This document shows positions 7,989 through 16,630 of a DNA stretch of 45,548 bases, in pieces. The DNA lies in contig VBBQ01000012.1 of assembly GCA_005888755.1 (NCBI GenBank), forward strand, positions 1 through 45,548, written 5' to 3'. Within the stretch, counting starts at the first letter, position 1, and each line of letters starts with the position of its first letter. Below the pieces are notes generated by a model. It ran no database searches, had not been told where the DNA came from, and worked only from the letters and a program-made list of their open reading frames with translations. A program made the translations under genes and the position numbers. This DNA is from Candidatus Bathyarchaeota archaeon. GTDB lineage: Archaea; Thermoproteota; Bathyarchaeia; 40CM-2-53-6.

Positions 7989-7995
7989 GGAGGTG
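7989..7995 (+). promoter_or_regulatory. Ribosome binding site deciding the TRAM gene start
   Basis: GGAGGTG ends 9 nt before ATG 8005. The site itself overlaps GTG 7993, an earlier in-frame start candidate, so the ATG is the real start. Confidence 0.7.
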
Positions 7996-8004
7996 GAAAA
8001 TGCT

Positions 8005-8244
8005 ATGGGTTATGAAAGGAGAGGCTATGGCGGTGGTGGCGGTGCGAACAGATTCGGACCGAAACCGGTTGAGGAAGGCAAAGAATACGATGTCGACATC
8101 AAGGAGATCAGTCGCCGCGGTGAAGGAATCGCGCGCGTTGAAGGACTTGTTGTCTTCGTACCAAACACGAAACCCGGAGATCACATCAAGATAAAGATCA
8201 CACGGGTCTCGAACCGCTTCGCCTCAGGCGAAGTCGTCCAGTAG
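8005..8244 (+). CDS. Small TRAM-domain RNA-binding protein
   Basis: A 79-residue protein. Residues 1-16 are a Gly/Arg/Tyr-rich tail and 25-79 form a TRAM beta-barrel: K-E-Y-D-V-D-I-K-E-I-S-R-R-G-E-G-I-A-R-V-E-G-L-V-V-F-V-P-N, then P-G-D-H-I-K-I-K-I and the closing A-S-G-E-V-V. Stand-alone TRAM proteins are abundant in archaea and act as RNA chaperones comparable to bacterial cold-shock proteins. The start follows a strong Shine-Dalgarno (7989-7995). It stands alone and is divergent from cofE. Confidence 0.93.
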   Translation: MGYERRGYGGGGGANRFGPKPVEEGKEYDVDIKEISRRGEGIARVEGLVVFVPNTKPGDHIKIKITRVSNRFASGEVVQ

Positions 8245-8348
8245 GACGCCCTGGAATTAGGGAGAGACACGATTTCTCCCAAATCCCCCATTTCTTATTT
8301 CTACGAAAGCCTAAAGGCTGCATAGACTGTCAAGGGAACTAGTTTCCT

Positions 8349-9053
8349 ATGACCGAGGGGAAGCCGGGTCGCCTGGGCTGGACTGAAATCCGAGTCTTCA
8401 TCGAAAGACGACCCTGGTCCGTCTTATCATGGTCAGCCGGCCTATCCGCATTGGCTTTCATCGTGTTCTACGGGCTGCAAGCCACGACGAACCCGCAAGT
8501 AGGGATACAATTCGTCCAGTCGGAGTGGCCTGATCCGTCGATCTTTCCCTATTTCTACGCAAAACCGATAACCTGGTTCGCTTACTTCAGCTTCGTATAC
8601 TGGGCCGCGGGCCTCGAATCAAACAAAGATCATTTGCTCAAACTTTCCCCGAGAGCTCGAAACATCCTCTTCCTCGCCACAGCCCTCGTCGCTTTCGCCT
8701 CATTCTACGAGATTTTCTATAACTTCATGGTCTGGTTAGCTCTGGAAGTTCTAACGACGAATTGCAAACCCTTCCCCTGCAACCCAGACCAGGTGGCAAG
8801 TATTTTCGATCTCCGAAGCCCACTCAACCTAGTTTTCGCAACAAAGATCGTGACCACAGCTTTCGGTTTGTCTATGTACTCGCTATGGTTCCTTCACCGC
8901 GTGGACGTGGAGACGGAAAGGCGAAATCAGACGACAGCGACTCTCCCTGGGGATGTGAAGGCCCCTTTGCCCAGCCCATCAAGGAAACGTATAGAAATCG
9001 AAGCCGGCCTCGCTGCCCAGAAACCGATAGATCCAACTGTAGACCAAACCTGA
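8349..9053 (+). CDS. Multipass membrane protein of unknown function
   Basis: A 234-residue protein with four likely membrane segments (about 28-46, 71-88, 101-131 and 158-180) and a polar C-terminal tail of about 50 residues rich in Pro, Arg and Glu. An extracellular or lumenal loop carries T-N-C-K-P-F-P-C-N-P, where two close cysteines may form a disulfide. I do not recognise a family. It ends 25 nt before the geranylgeranyl reductase gene and points the same way, so it may be the first gene of the lipid block, but this rests on position alone. Confidence 0.6.
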   Translation: MTEGKPGRLGWTEIRVFIERRPWSVLSWSAGLSALAFIVFYGLQATTNPQVGIQFVQSEWPDPSIFPYFYAKPITWFAYFSFVYWAAGLESNKDHLLKLSPRARNILFLATALVAFASFYEIFYNFMVWLALEVLTTNCKPFPCNPDQVASIFDLRSPLNLVFATKIVTTAFGLSMYSLWFLHRVDVETERRNQTTATLPGDVKAPLPSPSRKRIEIEAGLAAQKPIDPTVDQT

Positions 9054-9078
9054 ATCAATATCCCAGGAAAACAGATCT

Positions 9079-10242
9079 TTGGAAACCTATGATGTAGCCG
9101 TAATCGGAGCTGGTCCCGCAGGAGTGATGGCCGCGTGGAAATCAGCCGAATCACACGCGAGAACCTTGTTGATAGAACGAGAAGGTTCTCCCGGAAAGAA
9201 AGTTTGTGCTGAGGGAGTATTGGCAGACGCTCTTACTGACGCGGAGGTTAAGCCGTTACCTAAGTTTGTAGCCAACGAAATTTCCGGGGCGTTCCTCTAC
9301 GCTCCAGATGAAGCGAAGAGAGTGAATGTTGGCGGCGAAGGCTACATTCTTGACAAGCCAGCATTTCTCAGAGTCCTTGCCGACCGGGCCGAAAAGGCTG
9401 GCGCAGTAGCAAGATACTCAACCTCTGTAGAGGATATCGAGCGACAAGATGGATTGATTGAGATCCGGAGCAAGACGGATGGAGAGCCCAGCTCGGCAAA
9501 AGCGAGAGTTGTCATAGGATGCGATGGAACGGGGTCTATACTGGCTAGGCGGTTCTTTCCGCGAAAGAACTACCAAGCGATTACAGCTTTGCAATACTCG
9601 ATGACCAATTGCGAGGTCGAGGACGAGTCAAAACTGGAGATCTACGTCGGACACGAAAAAGCACCCGCTGGTTACATCTGGGTGTTTCCTAAGGGAAAAG
9701 GCGATGCGAACGTGGGCATCGGCGTGAAGGGAGCTGGGGCGAAGATGCTTCTCGACAAGTTCATCGACAAACACCCCAAGGCGTTCGGCTCTGCTCAGGT
9801 AGAACGGACCCTTGCCGCGCCCGTTCCCGTCGGAGGGGAGGTCGAGAGTTATGTTGCTGACAACATGATGCTTTGCGGTGACGCGGCAGGACAAGTTATA
9901 CCGCTGACTGGAGCGGGAATTCACACTGGGCTGGTGGCTGGAAGGATTGCTGGCGAAGAAGCAGCCATCTGTGCCCTAAGCGGGAACACGTCGGCAGAGA
10001 ATCTGAACCACTACCGAGATAGATTCGACAAGCTGTGGGGACAGCGTATATCCAACAGTCTGAGAGCACTTGACTCCTTCGAAAGATTCTCGGATCCAGA
10101 GCTCAACATCATAACGGGCCTATTGGAGGGGCAAGATCTGGTTGAGATGGCAAACGGCTTCAGCCCCACTCGAGCGGTTGGACTACTTGCACGACACCCT
10201 CTCCTAGCGATGAAGGTCGCCTACCAACTATTGACAGGATAG
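9079..10242 (+). CDS. Geranylgeranyl reductase family FAD protein (digeranylgeranylglycerophospholipid reductase)
   Basis: A 387-residue flavoprotein that saturates the geranylgeranyl chains of archaeal lipid precursors. The FAD-binding G-A-G-P-A-G is at 10-15 after a beta strand, followed by the ER of the second strand. The K-V-C-A-E-G-V motif with Cys43 is typical of archaeal GGR, as are the central G-Y-I-W-V-F-P-K-G and the later G-D-A-A-G-Q-V-I-P-L-T-G-A-G-I-H-T-G, which contacts FAD phosphate. The start is TTG 9079 (M-E-T-Y-D-V), the only one giving a full Rossmann strand. GGGPS starts 12 nt after its stop, so the two are an operon. Confidence 0.93.
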   Translation: METYDVAVIGAGPAGVMAAWKSAESHARTLLIEREGSPGKKVCAEGVLADALTDAEVKPLPKFVANEISGAFLYAPDEAKRVNVGGEGYILDKPAFLRVLADRAEKAGAVARYSTSVEDIERQDGLIEIRSKTDGEPSSAKARVVIGCDGTGSILARRFFPRKNYQAITALQYSMTNCEVEDESKLEIYVGHEKAPAGYIWVFPKGKGDANVGIGVKGAGAKMLLDKFIDKHPKAFGSAQVERTLAAPVPVGGEVESYVADNMMLCGDAAGQVIPLTGAGIHTGLVAGRIAGEEAAICALSGNTSAENLNHYRDRFDKLWGQRISNSLRALDSFERFSDPELNIITGLLEGQDLVEMANGFSPTRAVGLLARHPLLAMKVAYQLLTG

Positions 10243-10254
10243 AAGGAAAGGCAA

Positions 10255-10995
10255 ATGGGACCTGTAGAGTCTTCCTTGCGTTCCGCGATCAAGGAACAAG
10301 GTTGCATTCACTTGTCGCTCATTGACCCTGAGAAGTTCACAGGACGTCTGTCAAAATCGCTAGAAGACCTCCAGAGTTGGGGGACAGCGGCCATAATGGT
10401 GGGCGGCTCTACCGTCAGCTCAGTAGATCAGCTCAACGGAACAGTGAAGAAAATCAAGGAGCTAACCAACCTCCCAGTCATCCTCTTTCCAAACGGTCCC
10501 AGCGGCGTGAGTCGTTTCGCGGATGCAATATTCTTCATGTCCCTTCTCAACTCATCCACTCCTCGATTTCTGATCCGTGCCCAAGCGAAAGGTGCTCCAT
10601 CAGTGAAGCGATTCAAGCTCGAACCAATTCCCTTGGGATACCTGGTAGTCGGAGACTCGAACACTGCTGTGAGCTCTGTGGGAAGAGCGAACAGAATTCC
10701 GTATTCTAAGTCTGAATTGGCAGCCGCCTACGCCCTTGCCGCCCAATACTTGGGGATGCGATTTGTCTACCTCGAAGCAGGGAGTGGAGCCGAACACCCG
10801 GTGGAAACGAGCATGGTTCACCAGGTCTCTTCCGACTTGGACATTCCGGTAATCGTAGGAGGAGGTATTCGAACACCCGAGCAAGCGCGCGCGTTGGCAA
10901 AGGCGGGAGCATCAGCTATTGTGACCGGGACCCTTCTTGAACAACAAGGACCCGGTCCAGTGAAGAATATCGTATCAGCCATGAGACGCGCCTAG
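10255..10995 (+). CDS. Geranylgeranylglyceryl phosphate synthase
   Basis: A 246-residue TIM barrel that joins geranylgeranyl diphosphate to glycerol-1-phosphate, the first ether bond of archaeal lipids. Visible signatures: H-L-S-L-I-D-P-E-K (metal and substrate Asp), A-I-M-V-G-G-S, I-L-F-P-N-G-P-S-G, F-V-Y-L-E-A-G-S-G-A and the phosphate-binding V-I-V-G-G-G-I-R-T-P-E-Q-A with A-I-V-T-G-T. The length is usual. It lies between GGR and DUF2070 with 10-12 nt gaps, and the G1PDH that makes its substrate is two genes further on. Confidence 0.95.
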   Translation: MGPVESSLRSAIKEQGCIHLSLIDPEKFTGRLSKSLEDLQSWGTAAIMVGGSTVSSVDQLNGTVKKIKELTNLPVILFPNGPSGVSRFADAIFFMSLLNSSTPRFLIRAQAKGAPSVKRFKLEPIPLGYLVVGDSNTAVSSVGRANRIPYSKSELAAAYALAAQYLGMRFVYLEAGSGAEHPVETSMVHQVSSDLDIPVIVGGGIRTPEQARALAKAGASAIVTGTLLEQQGPGPVKNIVSAMRRA

Positions 10996-11005
10996 TGGAT
11001 ACGTC

Positions 11006-12838
11006 GTGGCTCAAGAGGCTACTGAGGGCGTAGGTGGCACCGTTGGCGCATTCAATTTCATCCGACGAGTAGGATTTCCATCGACGCCTGAAGTTCTCTC
11101 AGCCTTCCTAACACTCGCAGTGCTTGCATCGATTCTTGCACTTCCCCTGGCGGGTGTCGATCTTCAAGCGGCGCTGCTCTTCCCCTTGACTGTCGTCTTG
11201 ATTCCGACCATTATCGGGGAAGCCCTGAACTCAGCGACGATTCTTCATGGGGACAAGGTTCTGAACTTTCGTCGGCTGATCGGACTGGAGATCCTATCGT
11301 GGTTCCCGCTGGTCGCGGCACTGCCCCTCGGAGCGATCGCAGGGGCCATCGCTTCGAACACAACGTTTTGGGCGGATGGATTTTTCATGGTACTGGTATT
11401 TTCTTTGCCAATCAGGTTCCTCACAGTTGCCTCGATCTCATCAATGCCATCGTGGAAGAAACTCTCGGCGTCAGCATTGCCACCAATTCTTTCGATCGTC
11501 TCCTTCCTGATCATCGGTCCCACGGTCGGTATTGCAGACGTTGCGAGTGCTCTCTTCATGCGTGGAACAGCGGCATCGGTGGTAGGCATCGTTCTCTCCG
11601 CAGCCGGCGTGTCGAGGATCATACGTGACGTAGAAAAATCAGGCACTCCAGAAGTTAGGGATTCTCCGTTGACGCTCTTCAGGGTATTCCTTCAACACTG
11701 GCTAAGGTCCGACCCAGAGCCACTGGAGAGCCGACTCGGTGCGCTGGGGACCCAAGGAGTGATTGAAGGCTCGATTCTCAGCTTCTCTGACACGAAAGGA
11801 GCTGTTGGATCCGTTGTGGTATCGAACTTCCATCCAGGGCCTTATCGCGACCTTGGCAGTGCAGGTCTCCCTTCCCGGCTGAAAGCGTCCCTTGAGAGAT
11901 CGAAAGGAGGAGTTGTCCAGGTCCCACATGGAATCTCAAACCATCAGTTGAACATCGTTTCGCAAAAGGACGTGCAGAGGGTCATAGAGAAGGTTGTGGA
12001 ACAGTATCCTGTTGGAACTCCAGTTCACGACTCCAGCGCCATGATTAGGTCCGCGGTAGATGAGGCCAAAATATCTGGCCAGATTTTCGGTAATGTCGCA
12101 TTTCTCACCTTGACTCTCTCACCTACAGACATGGAAGACTTGCCCGATGAGGTTGCCCGTGAAATCGAGCGGGAATCGCAAGCACGGGGCCTGACGGCTA
12201 TCGTCGCAGATGCCCACAACAGCCTTTCAAATCAAACCTCAATAACCCCCGAACAGGCACGAAAGCTCGTTGAGGCGTCAGTCAAAGTGCTGGACCAGCT
12301 GACTCTCGCCCGAAGATCGCCGTTCAGAGCAGGGTCAGCATCAGATCCTTTGGAAGAGTTTCACCTTGAAGACGGGATCGGTCCAGGCGGACTTTCCTCG
12401 CTCGTAGTACGGAACGGAAACCAGATTGTTGCCTATCTGACCATCGACGGGAACAATATGAAAACAGGAGTAAGAGAGACCATTCTGCGAGACCTCGAAA
12501 CGATAGGAATTTCCGACGGCGAAATAATGACGACTGACACACATCTGGTGACAGGGCTCGTCAGGTCAAATCTCGGATACTACCCAGTCGGAGCTCATGC
12601 TGATCTCGGACTGTTGACCCAGAAGGTGAGAGAAACGGTTCAGCGCGCGATGGCGACGATGGAAGAATCCACCGCAGGTTTCTCCAAATTCTCGATTGAA
12701 GTGCGAGTCCTCGGGTCGGAAACTTTTCAGACTATTACAGGTTTCGTGGGCCGCATTGCAAGACGTATTGCGCGCCAATTCTATATGCTTGAAGTGCTAA
12801 CCCTCGCGGTCACACTAGTCATCCTGTTCTTCCCGTGA
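11006..12838 (+). CDS. DUF2070 family integral membrane protein
   Basis: A 610-residue DUF2070 protein of unknown function. Residues 30-205 hold about six membrane helices, 240-590 form a large soluble domain, and 594-610 is a last helix ending F-F-P. The soluble domain has spaced His/Asp motifs: FHPGPYRD (275-282), HGISNHQ (308-314), ADAHNS (401-406), IDGNN (480-484), TTDTH (509-513) and GAHAD (529-533). That is the look of a metal-dependent hydrolase or phosphatase, which is inference. It starts at GTG 11006 only 10 nt after GGGPS and its stop overlaps the G1PDH start (GTGA, 12835-12838). Tight packing between two ether-lipid enzymes suggests a role in lipid or isoprenoid metabolism. Confidence 0.9.
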   Translation: MAQEATEGVGGTVGAFNFIRRVGFPSTPEVLSAFLTLAVLASILALPLAGVDLQAALLFPLTVVLIPTIIGEALNSATILHGDKVLNFRRLIGLEILSWFPLVAALPLGAIAGAIASNTTFWADGFFMVLVFSLPIRFLTVASISSMPSWKKLSASALPPILSIVSFLIIGPTVGIADVASALFMRGTAASVVGIVLSAAGVSRIIRDVEKSGTPEVRDSPLTLFRVFLQHWLRSDPEPLESRLGALGTQGVIEGSILSFSDTKGAVGSVVVSNFHPGPYRDLGSAGLPSRLKASLERSKGGVVQVPHGISNHQLNIVSQKDVQRVIEKVVEQYPVGTPVHDSSAMIRSAVDEAKISGQIFGNVAFLTLTLSPTDMEDLPDEVAREIERESQARGLTAIVADAHNSLSNQTSITPEQARKLVEASVKVLDQLTLARRSPFRAGSASDPLEEFHLEDGIGPGGLSSLVVRNGNQIVAYLTIDGNNMKTGVRETILRDLETIGISDGEIMTTDTHLVTGLVRSNLGYYPVGAHADLGLLTQKVRETVQRAMATMEESTAGFSKFSIEVRVLGSETFQTITGFVGRIARRIARQFYMLEVLTLAVTLVILFFP

Positions 12839-13908
12839 CGACCATGGAAGCAGACGATTCCCTACACTACATGCAGCTTCCACGAGAAGTCATAGTAGGC
12901 AAGAATGTCCTAGGCCGGATCGGGGAGGTTTGCGCACGGCTTGGCTATACTGGTATGGCCCTCGTGGTGTCTGGTCCAGTGACCTACCCGCTTGCCGGCG
13001 AGCCTGTTGCGAAATCAGTTGTAAAGGCCGGTTTGAAAGTGGACCATGTTATCGCCAAAGAATCGACTGAGGTGGTCGTAACTCACGTCATAGGATCGAT
13101 TAAGCGTACAAAGGCTTCGATTGTCCTGGGTGTTGGTGGCGGCAAGGATATCGACGTGGCAAAACTCGCGTCAGCCAAAGCTTCTGTTCCCTTCATTAGC
13201 ATTCCCACAGCAGGAAGCCACGACGGAATCGCAAGTCCATACGCTTCGATCAAGGGCGGCTCAAGGCCCTACTCGATTAGGGCACAAGCACCGGTCGCAA
13301 TCCTCACCGATATCGATGTCATAGCCGATTCACCCTACAACTTGCTGGCGGCAGGCTGTGCGGACATCGTTGCCAAGTTTACAGCTGTTAAGGACTGGCA
13401 GCTCGCCCACAAACTGAAGAACGAGTACTACGGCGACTACGCAGCCGAACTCGCACTCATGAGTGCTGAGCTTGTTACCAAGAACGCTAAGGAGATCCTC
13501 AAGCGAAACATCGAAGGCGTCAGAACAGTTGTAGAGGCGCTGATAAGTTGCGGCGTGGCAATGAGCATAGCGGGGAGCTCCAGACCTTGCAGTGGGTCGG
13601 AACACTTGTTCAGTCATGCCCTTGACATTGTGGCCGGTGAGACGAGTCTGCATGGGGAGAGAACCGGTGTTGGCGCAATCTTGTGCGCTTATCTCCAAGG
13701 GTCTAACTGGGAAGCAATTCGAGCATTTCTGAAGGAGATTGGAGCGCCTTCAACTGCTAAGGAGCTTAACGTCTCCTCTGAACAATTGGTCAGGGCCCTG
13801 ATGATGGCTCATAGTCTGCGTCCCGAACGATATACTATTCTTGGTGAGACGGGAGTGGCTGAGGCTGCGGCGGAGAAGGTCGCTCGGACTACAGGCGTCA
13901 TTGGGTAG
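12835..13908 (+). CDS. egsA: sn-Glycerol-1-phosphate dehydrogenase (NAD(P)+)
   Basis: A 357-residue iron-alcohol-dehydrogenase-fold enzyme that reduces dihydroxyacetone phosphate to sn-glycerol-1-phosphate, setting archaeal lipid stereochemistry. The NAD(P) motif G-V-G-G-G-K-D-I-D is at 99-107 and I-P-T-A-G-S-H-D-G-I-A-S at 123-134. The zinc ligands are Asp177 (G-C-A-D), His257 (S-E-H) and His273 (S-L-H-G-E-R). The GTG start overlaps the DUF2070 stop by 4 nt; ATG 12844 is an alternative three codons in. The next gene overlaps its 3' end. Confidence 0.96.
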   Translation: MTTMEADDSLHYMQLPREVIVGKNVLGRIGEVCARLGYTGMALVVSGPVTYPLAGEPVAKSVVKAGLKVDHVIAKESTEVVVTHVIGSIKRTKASIVLGVGGGKDIDVAKLASAKASVPFISIPTAGSHDGIASPYASIKGGSRPYSIRAQAPVAILTDIDVIADSPYNLLAAGCADIVAKFTAVKDWQLAHKLKNEYYGDYAAELALMSAELVTKNAKEILKRNIEGVRTVVEALISCGVAMSIAGSSRPCSGSEHLFSHALDIVAGETSLHGERTGVGAILCAYLQGSNWEAIRAFLKEIGAPSTAKELNVSSEQLVRALMMAHSLRPERYTILGETGVAEAAAEKVARTTGVIG

Positions 13909-14881
13909 GGCATTGAAGAGTTCCGCTCGCGCTTATGCGATTCAAGGGCTCGTGAAATACCATGGTCTCCGGAACGAGAGACTGCGGCTGCCATTTCACG
14001 ACAGCATATCTGTATGCATGAAAGCGCTTCCCACGATCACGACAGTAGCGTTCAGCCGAGAGTTCGTTGATGATCGTATCAGGATAAACGGCAAGTCACC
14101 TTCACGGAAGGAACAGGATAGAGTGCTGGCGGTCGTTAACCATCTCCGACACTCGTCTCCTCTGGGGTCCGTGAAAGCAAGAGTAGAATCCAGGAACCCT
14201 GACGTCAAGGGCAAGGGACTGGGATTCTCAGCCTCTGGATTCGCTGCGTTGGGACTCGCAACGGCAAGAGCGTTGGAGCTGGATATCAAGACGTCTGAGC
14301 TTTCTGAAGTTGTTAGATTGGGCGCTGGTTCTGCTTCACGCAGTTTAGCGGGGGGCTTCTCCATTTGGTACGCGAACAGAAACGGTCGTTCCTATGCGGA
14401 AGAGCTTGCATCTGCTAGCTCAATCAAACTAAGAACGATAATTGTTCCGATAGAGTCAGAAATCAAAACGGATAGAGCTCACGCTGACGCTGTCAAGTCC
14501 CCATTTTTCAAACCACGACTAGTTTACCTTAGAAGTATTCTTCCACGGATGAAACGTGCGATTTCACACAAGGACGTGGAATCCATTGGAAAGCTAGCTG
14601 AAGAAGACACGTTGAACCTGCATGCAGTTACCATGACAGGTAAGGACGGATTGATTCTGCTCAGTCCACTATCTATCGAAATCATCCGAGAGGTGAGAAG
14701 ACTTCGAAAGGAAGACGAGTTCCCGGTTTGGTTCTCGCTAGACACTGGCCCATCGGTGTTCGTAAACACTACACCAGATGCTACCCAGTCAGTCCGAAGA
14801 AATCTCAGTAAGATTACAAATAACATCTTCGTCTCGGAGCCAGGTGGATCCGCTGAGATCATCGACAAGCACCTTTTCTAA
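13901..14881 (+). CDS. Diphosphomevalonate/phosphomevalonate decarboxylase family protein (GHMP kinase fold)
   Basis: A 326-residue protein, if started at TTG 13901, which overlaps the G1PDH stop by 8 nt; TTG 13913 is the other option. Family blocks are clear: ATP loop G-L-G-F-S-A-S-G-F-A-A-L (107-118), G-S-A-S-R-S-L-A-G-G-F (143-153) and the catalytic-Asp segment S-L-D-T-G-P-S at 279-285. The N-terminal motif that is K-Y-W-G-K-R in eukaryotic diphosphomevalonate decarboxylase reads K-Y-H-G-L-R (19-24), so the Lys that contacts the diphosphate is missing. Archaeal relatives act on mevalonate 5-phosphate, mevalonate 3,5-bisphosphate or mevalonate (3-kinase), so the substrate is open. It lies in the lipid operon, fitting isoprenoid supply. 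Confidence 0.85.
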   Translation: MGRALKSSARAYAIQGLVKYHGLRNERLRLPFHDSISVCMKALPTITTVAFSREFVDDRIRINGKSPSRKEQDRVLAVVNHLRHSSPLGSVKARVESRNPDVKGKGLGFSASGFAALGLATARALELDIKTSELSEVVRLGAGSASRSLAGGFSIWYANRNGRSYAEELASASSIKLRTIIVPIESEIKTDRAHADAVKSPFFKPRLVYLRSILPRMKRAISHKDVESIGKLAEEDTLNLHAVTMTGKDGLILLSPLSIEIIREVRRLRKEDEFPVWFSLDTGPSVFVNTTPDATQSVRRNLSKITNNIFVSEPGGSAEIIDKHLF

Positions 14882-14920
14882 CCACTCAATCCGTTTGAGT
14901 TGTGAGAATAGGAAGCTCGG

Positions 14921-16441
14921 ATGTCATCGCAGAAAGGACCCGCTGTTGGATCGACCGATGCCAAGACTCTGGCTCCTCTCCCAAACGCGGACAAGTATTC
15001 CAAGATCGTAACCCGGTTTGCTCCGAATCCTGACTTCGTACTCCACATAGGGTCTCTACGCGCTGTGTTTCTCTCACATGATTATGCGAGGATGTACAAA
15101 GGCAAATTCATACTTCGTTTCGAAGATACGGATCCGAGACTGAAGAGGTCGGTTCTCGAGTACTATGGACAGATCGAGAAAGATGTGAAGTGGCTGGGTT
15201 GCCAGTGGGACGAGGAATACATCATGAGCGATAGGGTCCCGATTTACTACGAGTATGCAGAGAAGGCGCTCGGACAAGGATTCGCGTTTGTCTGTACCTG
15301 TGAGCCTGACCAGTTCAAGGCGATAATCGAGTCAGGCCGTGCCTGTCCACATAGATCGAAGAGTCCAACCGAGAATCTTGACCAGTGGCACAAGATGCTG
15401 AGTGGAGGGCTAAGGGAAGGAGAAGCGGTGGTTCGTGTCAAGACGGAGACAACTCACCCGAATCCGGCGGTTCGAGATTGGCCAGCGTTTCGAATCATAG
15501 ATCCGGAGAAATATCCTCATCCTCGAGTCGGGTCGAAGTATCGGGTCTGGCCGCTTTACAATTTCTCAGCTGCGGTAGACGATCATCTGATGGGGGTTAC
15601 TCATATCATTCGGGGTAAGGAGCATTTGACCAATGCGGTTCGACAGACGTTCCTCTACAAGCACATGGGTTGGTCGTATCCTGAAGCGATCGAGTATGGA
15701 CGCTTGAAGATGATAGGCTTCAAACTTAGCAAGTCAGAGATGGTGAAAGACCTAGACGATGGACTGGTCGATGGATTCGATGATCCGAGAATTCCAACTG
15801 TAGCATCTCTCAGGAGGAGGGGATACTCGCCTGAGGCGCTGAGAAAGATCGTTCATGAGATGGGCGCTCGCCCAGTGGACGCAACGTTGAGTTGGGACAA
15901 TATCAACGCTGCCAATCGCAAGGAAATTGACAAGCTAGCTCACAGGTACAATTTCATTCCTAATCCTGTCCCTATGGATGTGGACAGTGTATCGCAAGCC
16001 TTCGAAGCGTATCTGCCTCTTCATCCAGAACTTCCATCGCTTGGAAACCGTACATTGAAAGTTGTACCCCACGACGGTGTGGCACGCATCTGGCTGTCTG
16101 GAACCGATCTTCAGGTGTTCGAGAAGTCGAAGGTTGTGCGGCTGATGGAGCTGTTCAATGTGGAGATTCACTCAACTAATCCAGATTTGGTCAAGGCAAC
16201 TTTTCACAGCCAGGAGTACGCGAAGGCTCGGGAGCTCAAAGCACCTTTGATCCAGTGGGTTCCTGACGACCAACATGTCTCGTGTGAGGTGGTTATGCCA
16301 GATGCTACAAGGACCAGGGGGTTTGGCGAGACGAACTTGCTTGGGGAACACGTAGGGAGTATCATTCAGATGGTTAGATTTGGCTTTGGAAGAATCGACT
16401 CGAAGGAAGAACCGCTAACTATCTTCTTTGCCCACAAGTAA
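14921..16441 (+). CDS. gltX: Glutamyl-tRNA synthetase, archaeal type
   Basis: A 506-residue class I synthetase. HIGH-type motif L-H-I-G-S at 41-45, R-F-E-D-T-D-P at 66-72, cysteine cluster C125-x-C127 with C142-x-H144 (probable zinc site), and KMSKS-type K-L-S-K-S at 268-272. The C-terminal 190 residues are the beta-barrel anticodon-binding domain of the GlnRS/archaeal GluRS kind, not the helical bacterial type. Archaeal members usually have about 50-70 more residues before the HIGH motif, so this N-terminus is short. In most archaea the enzyme also charges tRNA-Gln, later amidated. It starts 39 nt after the decarboxylase-family gene and closes the rightward block. Confidence 0.93.
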   Translation: MSSQKGPAVGSTDAKTLAPLPNADKYSKIVTRFAPNPDFVLHIGSLRAVFLSHDYARMYKGKFILRFEDTDPRLKRSVLEYYGQIEKDVKWLGCQWDEEYIMSDRVPIYYEYAEKALGQGFAFVCTCEPDQFKAIIESGRACPHRSKSPTENLDQWHKMLSGGLREGEAVVRVKTETTHPNPAVRDWPAFRIIDPEKYPHPRVGSKYRVWPLYNFSAAVDDHLMGVTHIIRGKEHLTNAVRQTFLYKHMGWSYPEAIEYGRLKMIGFKLSKSEMVKDLDDGLVDGFDDPRIPTVASLRRRGYSPEALRKIVHEMGARPVDATLSWDNINAANRKEIDKLAHRYNFIPNPVPMDVDSVSQAFEAYLPLHPELPSLGNRTLKVVPHDGVARIWLSGTDLQVFEKSKVVRLMELFNVEIHSTNPDLVKATFHSQEYAKARELKAPLIQWVPDDQHVSCEVVMPDATRTRGFGETNLLGEHVGSIIQMVRFGFGRIDSKEEPLTIFFAHK

Positions 16442-16630
16442 GCCCAGGAAAATAACAGTCTGGCGGCGGATTTGTCGATGAAGCGATCTGAGTTGAAACC
16501 AGTCATGTTTTCTTATGGAGACAGTAGAGCTTAAGCCTCGTATAGAGATAGATCCAGTTACATCGGGCGACCAAGGAAATACACATCCTTCCAGCGTGAT
16601 CCGTCCTGGGCGCATGGATGTCTGAGGCTG

